A DNA stretch of 64,000 nt from Streptomyces sp. NBC_01689 (GTDB lineage: Bacteria > Actinomycetota > Actinomycetes > Streptomycetales > Streptomycetaceae). Shown here one piece after another: positions 44,505-52,630 of this stretch. The stretch lies in assembly GCF_036250675.1 (NCBI RefSeq), contig NZ_CP109592.1, forward strand, positions 1,178,001-1,242,000, written 5' to 3'. Positions within the stretch are counted from its first letter, which is position 1, and the number at the start of each line of letters is the position of its first letter. Made by a program: the position numbers and the translations under genes. The notes below the pieces were generated by a model. That model was not told where the DNA came from. It saw only the letters and a list, made by a program, of their open reading frames with translations, and made no database searches.

Positions 44505-44660
44505 GGCACGTCCCTCTTCCTACCCCGCTGAGGTGCGCAAACGAGCGGTCCGTGGTCGCCGAGGTCCGCGATGACTATCCGAACGAGTCGGCCCGGCGGG
44601 CTGTCGGCCGGCCGGGTGCGGTCTCGGTCTTGGACCTACACCGCACCCGGAGCTGGACTA
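44503..44660 (+). pseudogene. IS3-family orfA, N-terminal fragment in opposite orientation
   Basis: From the ATG at 44503 the plus strand reads ARPSSYPAEVRKRAV, then after a frameshift VAEVRDDYPNESARRAV. This is the helix-turn-helix start of an IS3 orfA. It abuts the minus-strand IS3 remnant head to head, so the two halves are the result of an inversion or of two insertions. Confidence 0.7.
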
Positions 44661-44719
44661 CGCATGGCACAGGGTGTTCGGATGATCCCGGTGAGACGGC
44701 CCACGCGAGGAGCTCAGAC

Positions 44720-45154
44720 ATGCTTGCATTGATTCTCGGGGCGGTTTTCCTGATCGCGGGCGTATACCACGCCTTCCGGGGCACCCCGCGGATCTGGCGG
44801 GATCCCGAGCAGGCCCGCCGTATAACGGAGAACCTGACGGGCTTTCCCTTCGGACCGGAGGTGCGCCGGGGGCTGGTCAGAGGCACCGTCCTGATGACCA
44901 CCAACATGTTCCTGCTCGGCGGCGGCCTGATCTGCGGCGCACTGTGGCAACAGCAAACAACGGCCAACGACGCCAACCTGTTGTGGGCCTTCATGGCCTC
45001 TGTCGGCCTGACGCTCACCTCCGTGCTGCTGGGGCTGCTGATCACGTGGTTCAACGTGCCCAAAGCGCTGGTCCCGCCGCACATGCGTGACGAGGTAGGA
45101 CTGGTGACCAGGAAACTACGCGACGCGCGCCACCGCCGCTCGCACCGCAGCTGA
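44720..45154 (+). CDS. Hypothetical membrane protein
   Basis: A 144-residue protein with three membrane segments: residues about 2-18 (LALILGAVFLIAGVYHAF), 58-78 (VLMTTNMFLLGGGLICGAL) and 87-112 (LWAFMASVGLTLTSVLLGLL). Short basic loops and a charged tail follow. The ATG at 44720 has GAGGAG eight bases upstream; the longer frame from 44552 includes the IS3 orfA fragment and is rejected. Function unknown. Confidence 0.65.
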   Translation: MLALILGAVFLIAGVYHAFRGTPRIWRDPEQARRITENLTGFPFGPEVRRGLVRGTVLMTTNMFLLGGGLICGALWQQQTTANDANLLWAFMASVGLTLTSVLLGLLITWFNVPKALVPPHMRDEVGLVTRKLRDARHRRSHRS

Positions 45155-45673
45155 CAGCCGGACCGGAGGAACCGGCCGAGGCGGTCCGACTGCGCGCAGC
45201 GGTGGCCCGAACGGTCATCGGCGCGCCACAAACAGGGCTCGTGGTCGGGGCCTCCCCCGACGCCGCTCCGGCCTCCCCCAGCACATGCAACAGGTAGTCG
45301 ACGGCGCACGGGCAGGACGCAGCATGCGCAACGACCTGCGGACGAGCGCCTTCGAACGATCGTGAGGGGAATCGTGCTGGATGGGATCGGCTCAGCCGGG
45401 CCGTCAGGGTCAGCGCTGGCGCGGCCTCCGAGGGCTCTTGCGTCAGGAGTTCGTGCAGCGGGGTGTGCGGCGGTCGTGGTGACCGCATCCTTGCCCCCTG
45501 CGGTCGCCACGGTGATCGCGTAGTCGCGCCCGGCGAGCTCGAAGAACACGGCCGGTTGGTAGCGCGCGCGGTAGACGAGCGTAGGTAAGGAAATCCCACC
45601 CGCATCACAAGGCACAACAATCCCAAGGGTCAACTCAGTTAAACCTCAGGCGCTGTTTCTCGCGTTCTGGGGG
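45155..45673. other. Decayed coding sequence of unknown origin
   Basis: On the minus strand a protein-like run (TLVYRARYQPAVFFELAGRD, YAITVATAGGKDAVTT, about 45465-45580) shifts frame and continues PLHELLTQEPSEAAPALTLT to about 45230. I cannot name the family. No promoter or repeat was noted. Confidence 0.35.
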
Positions 45674-46345
45674 ATGACACCGCCGGCGGTGGTGGCCGAC
45701 GCCGCTTATGGCACCAACGCGCACCTGCGGGCCGGTCTGTCGGCGCGAGGACTCACCTATGTCCTGCCCATCCGGTCGGACGTGAGCGCCCACCCCTTCG
45801 ACGCACAGCCCGTGGCTCCGGTCCGCAAGGGAGATGTGGGCTGTTGGCCCCAGCCGCGCTACCGCCAGAAGGCACCATCAGTGGCAGTCCTCGCCACAGG
45901 CTTCGGACCGGAAGCGTTCACCACGCTCACATGGCGGCAAGGCTCGAAAGGGGAGTTGCGTTCCCGCTTCGCGGCCGTGCGCGTGCGGCCGGCCGGCAAA
46001 GCCGTCGAACGGCCGGTCAAAGCAGGCCTCGGCCGAGCGGGGCTGGTGGGACGGGGTCCTGCCCGACTGCTGGCTCCTGGCCGGATGGCCCGTCGACGCC
46101 GAAGCTCCCAGCGAATACTGGCTGTCCAACCTCCCGCCGGACACCCCGATCGCCGATCTGGTCCGCCTGGCCAAGGTCCGCTGGCGCATCGAGCACGACT
46201 ACCGAGAGCTCAAGCACGGCCTGGGCCTGGACCACTTCGAAGGCCGATCCTGGCCCGGCTGGCACCACCACGTCACCCTCGTGACCGCCGCCCACGCCTT
46301 CCTCACCGAACAGCGCCTCGCCCCAAAAGCACCACAACCAGCCCC
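45674..46345 (+). pseudogene. IS701-family transposase remnant with a frameshift
   Basis: The sequence VVADAAYGTNAHLRAGLSAR (catalytic Asp) and GLTYVLPIRSDVSAHPF lead through TFTTLTWRQGSKG-like blocks. At about 46015 the frame changes and continues RGWWDGVLPDCWLLAGWPVD, LVRLAKVRWRIEHDYRELKH (the Glu motif) and LVTAAHAFLTEQRL. This is the C-terminal two thirds of an IS701/DDE transposase; the start is missing. Confidence 0.8.
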
Positions 46346-46352
46346 ACCCTCT

Positions 46353-46475
46353 ACCAGACCGTCGACGCTCTCCGTCCGTACTGGTCGGACAGCTTGCCGT
46401 ACATCGGGGTGGCGATCGTCGAGGTGATGAGGAACGCGGTGGTCACCCGTGCCTGCGCGGTCAGCCCGTTGCCCG
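46353..46475 (-). pseudogene. MFS transporter fragment
   Basis: A short minus-strand frame reads LTAQARVTTAFLITSTIATP, then MYGKLSDQYGRR. That is the second membrane helix and the conserved loop 2-3 motif of DHA2-type drug/H+ antiporters. Only about 40 codons remain, next to the IS701 remnant. Confidence 0.55.
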
Positions 46476-46536
46476 CGGCCCCTCGGCGCAAGGCCAGCGG
46501 GCACATCTCGCCGCTGCGGTGATCGCGTCATGGCCG

Positions 46537-46965
46537 CTAGCCTCGTGCCAGGGCCTTGACCTCCGGAGGGAGGCTGCCACCCGGTTGGACGGCGAGGAGC
46601 ATGACCTCGTCCGAGGTGTACCGCACCGCGATGGCGATGCGTGGATTCAAGCCGTCGACGGCATAGGCCGTCGTCGGTTCAGGCCCTGCATCGTCGTTGT
46701 GGCCCGGTGTGTCACCACAGGGCGGGAACTCGGCGGGGCCGAGTGCTCTGCCTACGGTGAACCCGACGTTGGCCACCTGCTTATAGGTGCGGCCCCCGTA
46801 CATGGCAGCGATCACGCATGACCCTTCGGCCTCCCCGCCACTGCCCTGCGCTGAACAGGCGGTCGTCAACGCGGCCACGGCCATGATCATGCCCGAGTAC
46901 AACGGCAGCCGCCGTGACCGCCTGGACATGTCGGCGTCGCGTCGGGGTGAAGTTCTGATTCGCAT
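46537..46965 (-). CDS. Small DUF6281-type lipoprotein
   Basis: A 142-residue secreted protein. The signal contains Arg-rich residues, a hydrophobic core and the lipobox TTAC at about 34-37. The mature part has SCVIAAMYGGRTYKQVANVG, EFPPCGDTPGHNDD, AYAVDGLNPRIAIAVRY and SLPPEVKAL, which fits the streptomycete DUF6281 family (function unknown). The ATG at 46965 has AAGGAG eight bases upstream and is preferred over 47022 or 46929. Two Cys in the mature part may pair. Confidence 0.75.
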   Translation of the reverse strand: MRIRTSPRRDADMSRRSRRLPLYSGMIMAVAALTTACSAQGSGGEAEGSCVIAAMYGGRTYKQVANVGFTVGRALGPAEFPPCGDTPGHNDDAGPEPTTAYAVDGLNPRIAIAVRYTSDEVMLLAVQPGGSLPPEVKALARG

Positions 46966-47085
46966 CAGTGGGCTCCTTCCGGAGCGTGCGCGCTCCGTCT
47001 CACCGGGTGCCGCGTAGCTCATGGAGGTTCGGACCCCCGGGGGCGTCCCCGATCAATTCATGAACATGACGGAGCTCGAGGCGAA

Positions 47086-47427
47086 TTGGTTCGTTCCGCT
47101 TTCGGTGACTCGCCCTTCTCACATGATCCAAGCGGGAACACCAACTGCTTCACCCAGTTCACCGCTGTCATGGAAGCGATCCGGGTGCCCCGGATCGGCC
47201 CCGGACGGCTCCGAGTCCGGTCCGATCACGTCCTGGGTGACAAGGGCTACAGCTCGAAAGCGATCCGCGCCTGGCTGCAAAGACAAGGCATCGCCCACAC
47301 CATCCCTGAGCGGGCAGAGCAGGTCGCAAACCGCCACCGACGGGGAAGCGGCGGCGGACGCCCACCGACATTCGATCGGGAGCTGTACAAGCGGCGCAAC
47401 GTGGTGGTGCGGTGCTTCAGTCCCTAG
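47086..47427 (+). pseudogene. IS5-family transposase fragment (C-terminal region)
   Basis: The frame reads CFTQFTAVMEAIRVPRIGPG, VRSDHVLGDKGYSSKAIRA with the second Asp, HTIPERAEQVANR and FDRELYKRRNVVVRCFS with the Glu region just before a stop. The last helix (normally RLKQWRG) is missing, and the N-terminal half is absent. Confidence 0.85.
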
Positions 47428-47823
47428 CGCTGAGTCGCCGTACACGGTTGATGCGTGACCGTGGGCCGCACCGTTCGGGTTGCGCTTCGCAGCGTGTTCG
47501 GTGGACGGGTTTCTGGCGAAACCACCTTGTGATGTAATACACGGATATGTCCGCTATGGAGCTTTTCGTGCAGCTGTCTGGGTCAGGTGATGTGCGCAGA
47601 GCCCGAGGCCGAACCGGAAGGGCGCGAAAAGTGACGGGTGCGTGCTCGGCCACGCGCGGCCAAGAGTGATGCGCGTGGATGCGACCGGCTACTGCCGTGG
47701 TCTTCCCGGCGCGGCCCGTCTGACGACCATTCGAACAGGGCCGTCGACGCCTGCTGTTCGTGTCCCACGACATCCGCGTTGGGTTCTCCAGCGGTGGCTG
47801 CCCGCGACAGAAGGAGCTTTCCC
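47428..47823. other. Upstream region of the keto-acid decarboxylase gene
   Basis: About 395 bases without a gene. The bases 47530-47580 are AT-richer and may hold the promoter of the acetoin module. A frame open from 47638 into the decarboxylase lacks homology before the GTG at 47824. Confidence 0.4.
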
Positions 47824-49473
47824 GTGACATCTGTGGTCCAGCACGTCTTGAACCGGCTGAGGGACATCGGTGTGCAACACGTGTTCGGGGTTCCGGGCGA
47901 CTACGCCTTCCCCCTCAATGACGCCATCGCCGAGCACCCGGACGTCGCGTGGGTCGGCAGCTGCAACGAGCTCAACGCGGCGTACAGCGCTGACGGCTAC
48001 GCTCGCGTTCACGGTGTGGGGGCGGTATGCACCACCTACGGTGTCGGAGAGCTCAGCGCCCTGTGCGGTATCGCCGGCGCCTACACCGAGCACCTCCCCC
48101 TGTTCCACCTCGTCGGCATGCCCGCGATGCCGGTCCAGGCGCACCACACGACCGTTCACCACACCCTGGGCAACGGCGAGTTCAACCTGTTCCATCAGAT
48201 GGCGCAGCCGGCCGTCTGCGCCAGCGCGATCATGACTCCGCAGAATGTGGCCGCTGAGACCGAGCGTCTCATCGCGGCGGCGCTCTACCACCGGCGCCCG
48301 GTCTACATGGCCTTTCCCTCCGACCTGGCGACCATGCCCGTGGTCGGTGAGGCCCAGCCGATCCCCGCCCCGGCCAGTGACCCCGCGCAGGTGAACGCTG
48401 CCGTGCAGGCCATCAGTGACATGCTCGGCAAGGCCAAGAGCGCCTGTGTCCTGCCCGGGATCCTGGTCTCACGCGCCGGTCTCAATCAGGATCTCCAGCG
48501 GTTCCTCGACGCAACGGGGCTGCCCTTCGCGACGATGATCTCGGACAAGGGGGTCCTGGACGAGGAGCAGTCCTCGTTCGTCGGGATGTACGACGGAAAG
48601 CTCATGAACGAGGGTGTGCGCCGCTTCGTCGAGGACGGTGACGTCGTCATCATGGCCGGGACGCTGATGAACGACTTCAACACCGGAGCGTTCACCTCGA
48701 ACCTCGACCCCGGCCGTACGATCGACATCCGGCACCACCACGTGCGGGTCGACGGCATGACCTATCAGAGCGTAGAGATGAAGGACCTCCTCGACGCTCT
48801 CGCCGACAAGCTCCCCCGGAAGCAGTGGCCCCGTCCGTCGGCAGAAGTGGTGCGCATGCCCGCGGCCGGCGGCAGTGGCGACAATCCCATCACCGCGGAG
48901 AATCTGTACCCCCGCTGGGAGAGCTTCCTCAAGCCCAACGACATCTTGGTCGCCGAAACCGGCACCGTTTCCATGGGCATGGCGTTCACCCGGCTTCCCC
49001 GGAACGCCACCTTCCAGAATCAGACCCTGTGGGGATCGATCGGCTGGGCCACCCCCGCAGCGGTGGGCGCCGCTGTCGCCGCAGAGGACGGCCGGCGCGT
49101 GGTGCTGATCACCGGCGAAGGATCTCACCAGCTCACCGCGCAGGAGATCAGCCAGTTCGGCCGCAATGGCCTGCGGCCGGTGGTGTTCGTCCTCAACAAC
49201 AACGGCTACCTGATCGAGCGCCTTCTGTGCGCGCACCCGGACATCTCCTACAACGACCTCGCCAACTGGCGGTACTCCGAGCTGCCGGAAGTCCTGGGCT
49301 GCGACGGCTGGTTCACCGCTCGCGTGACCACCACCGCCGAACTCGACCAGGCCATGGAGGCCGCGGCGAAGGCCAACTCCGGCTGCTACATCGAGGTCGT
49401 CACCGCCACGTACGAAGCTCCCCCGATGGCCGAGCAACTGCACAACAACATCGAGACGCTCTACTCCACCTGA
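47824..49473 (+). CDS. ThDP-dependent keto-acid decarboxylase (pyruvate/indolepyruvate decarboxylase family)
   Basis: A 549-residue enzyme. The N-terminal pyrimidine-binding domain has HVFGVPGDYAFPLND and the cofactor-activating Glu in SCNELNAAYSADGYAR, followed by adjacent His in HHTTVHHTLG, a feature of pyruvate/indolepyruvate decarboxylases. The C-terminal ThDP/Mg domain has GSIGWATPAAVGAAVAAEDG and VLITGEGSHQL...VLNNNGY, where the usual GDG is GEG. It would convert a 2-oxo acid to an aldehyde and CO2. The GTG at 47824 has AAGGAG seven bases upstream. It precedes alsD and alsS, so it may work with them on pyruvate (inference). Confidence 0.9.
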   Translation: MTSVVQHVLNRLRDIGVQHVFGVPGDYAFPLNDAIAEHPDVAWVGSCNELNAAYSADGYARVHGVGAVCTTYGVGELSALCGIAGAYTEHLPLFHLVGMPAMPVQAHHTTVHHTLGNGEFNLFHQMAQPAVCASAIMTPQNVAAETERLIAAALYHRRPVYMAFPSDLATMPVVGEAQPIPAPASDPAQVNAAVQAISDMLGKAKSACVLPGILVSRAGLNQDLQRFLDATGLPFATMISDKGVLDEEQSSFVGMYDGKLMNEGVRRFVEDGDVVIMAGTLMNDFNTGAFTSNLDPGRTIDIRHHHVRVDGMTYQSVEMKDLLDALADKLPRKQWPRPSAEVVRMPAAGGSGDNPITAENLYPRWESFLKPNDILVAETGTVSMGMAFTRLPRNATFQNQTLWGSIGWATPAAVGAAVAAEDGRRVVLITGEGSHQLTAQEISQFGRNGLRPVVFVLNNNGYLIERLLCAHPDISYNDLANWRYSELPEVLGCDGWFTARVTTTAELDQAMEAAAKANSGCYIEVVTATYEAPPMAEQLHNNIETLYST

Positions 49474-49687
49474 ACGCACTGCCCGCGCTCTTCTCGGCCG
49501 TGGCCGGGCGGTGGTCCGCCGCCCGGCCACGGCCCCCGCGGACCGTGATTTCCGCACCGGCCGGACGGCTACGCCGAGCCCATGTGATGCCGCCGGCCCG
49601 CGGCTCACACAGCCGGGACGCTGTCCGGCCCGGCGCCGGATGCCCTGTCCGGTCACTCCACCACTCGTCACAGCAAGGGAGATGAAG

Positions 49688-50497
49688 ATGGCTACTGAAG
49701 AACACCCGGTGGAACGGTTCAGGCGGTTCGTCCGTACCGTCCTCGCGCACTGGAACGGCGGCCAGGGTGACCAGCACGACCCTGAGCGGGCCCGGGCGGT
49801 CTACCAGAGCTCCACCATGGGCGCGCTCCTCCAAGGCGTGTACGACGGCGACGTCACGATCGGGGAGCTGCTCAAGCACGGCGACTTCGGGCTGGGCACC
49901 TTCAACCACCTCGACGGAGAAATGCTGATCCTGGACGGCGTGTGCTACCACCTGCACGCCGACGGCTCGGTGGAGGTCGCCTCTGCCGGCGATCTGTCGC
50001 CGTTCGCGGCACTGACGCGCTTCAGCGCCGACACCACCAAGGAAGTGTCATCTCCGATGACACGCCCGGAGGTCACGGCACTGATCGACAGCGCGATCCG
50101 CAGCAGCAACCTGGTCTACGCCGTCAAGATCACCGGCCGATTCAGCCATGTCGCCACGCGCACCGTCAAGGAGCAGAAGCCTCCGTACCCGCCCCTGACC
50201 GAGGCAGCCGCGGGGCAGGCCGAGACAACGTTCACGGATGTGGAGGGAACCCTCGTCGGCTACCGCACACCCGACTACGAGCAGGGCATCTCCGTAGCCG
50301 GATACCACCTGCACTTCATCGACTCATCCCACAGCCGCGGAGGCCACGACCTGGACTTCACGCTCGAGCACGGAAAGATCGAACTCGCTGAGCGGGCGGA
50401 ACTGCAGTTGATTCTTCCCACGACAGACCAGTTCCTGAACTCCGATCTGACGCCCACCAATCTGGAGAGCCAAATCCGGCAGGCAGAAGGCGGCTGA
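49688..50497 (+). CDS. alsD: Alpha-acetolactate decarboxylase
   Basis: A 269-residue protein of the BudA/AlsD family that converts (S)-2-acetolactate to acetoin and CO2. Visible features are QSSTMGALLQGVYDGDVTIG at the start, GTFNHLDGEMLILDGVCYHL, and the zinc ligands GYHLHF with SSHSRGGHDLDF (His, His and a third His). LEHGKIELAERAELQLILP closes the family pattern. GGGAG lies six bases before the ATG at 49688; an ATG at 49682 is also possible. It lies 214 bases after the decarboxylase and 280 before alsS, all in one direction. Confidence 0.92.
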   Translation: MATEEHPVERFRRFVRTVLAHWNGGQGDQHDPERARAVYQSSTMGALLQGVYDGDVTIGELLKHGDFGLGTFNHLDGEMLILDGVCYHLHADGSVEVASAGDLSPFAALTRFSADTTKEVSSPMTRPEVTALIDSAIRSSNLVYAVKITGRFSHVATRTVKEQKPPYPPLTEAAAGQAETTFTDVEGTLVGYRTPDYEQGISVAGYHLHFIDSSHSRGGHDLDFTLEHGKIELAERAELQLILPTTDQFLNSDLTPTNLESQIRQAEGG

Positions 50498-50777
50498 GGA
50501 GCAACCACGGCCCAGCTCTAGGATTACATATGCACGGACGGTGTAGCGGATTAACACCAAACCCTATGCCCCCTGTCTATGTCGGATACGACATCCGTCA
50601 GCGGTAGAAGAAATTCCAGGCAGCTCTGATCCGACATGGTGTCCAACTGCAGTGTCCAGCAGCGGAGACAATGACCGAGACGGTTACGCTGAACCTACCG
50701 GATATCCCCCCACTGAGACTCAGTTTCGTCAAGTCTGGGGAACCCCCACCTGTTCACACGTCGAGTGAGGCAACGGA

Positions 50778-52457
50778 ATGGCTACAGCAGAAAAAGAGGC
50801 AGTGCGCAGCGCCGAACGTGTTATTGAGGCGCTCGAAGAGACGGGCGTGAAGTACATTTTCGCCGTTCCCGGCGGCAAGATCGATCAGGTCTACAATGCC
50901 CTCGCCGACAGCAGTATCCAGGTCGTCCTGTGTCGTCACGAACAGAACGCCGCTTTCATGGCTGCAGCCATGGGGCGACTGACGGGAATTCCCGGCGTTG
51001 TGCTCGCCACCTCAGGGCCCGGAACCTCGAACCTCGCCACGGGCCTCGTCACCGCGAACACCGAGGGCGACCCGGTCGTGGCCCTGTGCGGCGCAGTGCC
51101 CCGGGCTGACCTCCTCAAGCGGACTCACCAGTCCATGAATGCGGAAGCTCTCCTTGGCTCGGTCACCAAGTTCACCGGCATGGTCAACGATCCGGACAAC
51201 GTGCCGGAAGTCGTGGCCAACGCTCTGCGCGCTGCCGCAACGGAGCCTCGCGGAGCAGCCGCGATCGTCCTGCCCAACGACGTCATGGCGGCTCCGACCG
51301 CGAAGACGGCGACCCAGGCGCTGACCGTCGGTGAGCTGGGGGCGGCGCCGGCCGCTGCCGTCGAGCGGGCCGCAGAGCTGATCCGCTCGGCGCGACGGCC
51401 GGTGATCCTGGCAGGTGTGCGCGGCGCCGACCCCGCGGCGTGCGCTGCTGTGCGCAAGCTACTGACCGCGGTGGAAGGTCTCCCTGTCGTGGAGACGTTC
51501 CAGGCAGCGGGGATCGTGTCCCGGGAACTCGAAGATCACTACCTGGGCAGGGTGGGACTGTTCCGCAACCAGCCCGGCGACGAGGTCCTCGGTGGCGCCG
51601 ACGTCGTCGTGACCATCGGCTACGACCCGGTGGAGTACGACCCGCAGCTGTGGAACGTGAACAGCCCGAAGATCGTGCACATCGATGCCCTGCCGGCACA
51701 GATCGACAACCACTACCACCCGGCTCTCGAACTGCGCGGTGACGTCGCATCGACGGTCGAGGCGCTGGCCGGATCACTCCAGGGCCTGACCCTCCAGGCC
51801 GCGTACACCTCGGAGCTCGCCACCCAGCGCCACGCGCTCGAAGAGATCGACGACGTGGCCAAGAGGGGAGAGCACGGGCCGTCCGGCATGAATCCGGCAG
51901 CCCTCGTCCTCCAGCTCCGAGAGCTTCTCGACGACGACGCCCTGATCACCAGCGACGTCGGCTCCAACTACATCTACGTGTGCCGGCACTTCCGTGTCTG
52001 GCAGCCACGCCACCTGCTGATCAGCAACGGACAGCAGAGCCTTGGCGTCGGCCTGCCGTGGGCGATCGCCGCGGGCCTGGCCCACCCGGGCAAGCAGATC
52101 GTCTCGATCTCCGGTGACGGCGGCTTCCTCTTCTCGTCCATGGAACTGGACACCGCCGTACGGCTCGGATCGAACTTCACCCACGTCATCATGCGCGACA
52201 ACTCCTACGACATGGTGAAGTTCCAGCAGATCCTCAAGTTCGGCCGGGACTTCGGGTGCGAACTCGGCGACCTGGACATCGTCCAGTACGCCGCCTCGTT
52301 CGGAGCACACGGCCACCGCGTGCGCACGCCCGCGGAGTTCGCCCCCGCGCTGCAGGCAGCACTCGCGGAACCCGGCCCCTCCATCGTGGACGTCATGGTC
52401 GACTACACCCACAACACCGCGCTCTACTCCCACGTCATCGAAGACGCCTTCGAGTAG
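50778..52457 (+). CDS. alsS: Acetolactate synthase, catabolic AlsS type
   Basis: A 559-residue ThDP enzyme. IFAVPGGKIDQVYNAL and the catalytic Glu in CRHEQNAAFMAAAMGRLTG are in the N-terminal domain, and SGDGGFLFSSMELDTAVRL with MRDNSYDMVKFQ in the ThDP-binding domain. The middle domain is short of typical FAD contacts, and the overall pattern is that of catabolic AlsS (Klebsiella/Bacillus) rather than biosynthetic IlvB; no small-subunit gene follows. It condenses two pyruvates to acetolactate for AlsD. The ATG at 50778 follows a GAGGCAACGGA stretch. This is the last gene of the acetoin module. Confidence 0.92.
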   Translation: MATAEKEAVRSAERVIEALEETGVKYIFAVPGGKIDQVYNALADSSIQVVLCRHEQNAAFMAAAMGRLTGIPGVVLATSGPGTSNLATGLVTANTEGDPVVALCGAVPRADLLKRTHQSMNAEALLGSVTKFTGMVNDPDNVPEVVANALRAAATEPRGAAAIVLPNDVMAAPTAKTATQALTVGELGAAPAAAVERAAELIRSARRPVILAGVRGADPAACAAVRKLLTAVEGLPVVETFQAAGIVSRELEDHYLGRVGLFRNQPGDEVLGGADVVVTIGYDPVEYDPQLWNVNSPKIVHIDALPAQIDNHYHPALELRGDVASTVEALAGSLQGLTLQAAYTSELATQRHALEEIDDVAKRGEHGPSGMNPAALVLQLRELLDDDALITSDVGSNYIYVCRHFRVWQPRHLLISNGQQSLGVGLPWAIAAGLAHPGKQIVSISGDGGFLFSSMELDTAVRLGSNFTHVIMRDNSYDMVKFQQILKFGRDFGCELGDLDIVQYAASFGAHGHRVRTPAEFAPALQAALAEPGPSIVDVMVDYTHNTALYSHVIEDAFE

Positions 52458-52575
52458 ACACCTCCTCCACCCCGTAAGCCTCCGTACCGGGCAGCTGCCT
52501 GTCAGGCTGCTGAAAAACGCAGCCACGGCCAAACAGCTCGCACGCAGCATCGGCCTCGATCCTTCGCCGTGTTCA

Positions 52576-52622
52576 CCTTGAGCCGGCCTCCGAGGGCTGC
52601 CCCCTCGGAGGCCAGCTCAAGG
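52576..52622. terminator. Bidirectional hairpin terminator
   Basis: A 21-base inverted repeat with one mismatch (52576-52596 and 52602-52622), loop of five. It lies between the converging alsS and LuxR-type genes, 118 bases after alsS and just beyond the stop of the regulator, so it serves both. Confidence 0.85.
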
Positions 52623-52630
52623 CTCAGCGC

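Noticed and set aside
47638..47823. 62-codon extension of the keto-acid decarboxylase
   Set aside because: Arg/Ser-rich without homology; the GTG at 47824 has a good ribosome site and fits the family length.
48469..49671. 400-codon minus-strand frame
   Set aside because: Shadow of the keto-acid decarboxylase, whose ThDP motifs are on the plus strand.
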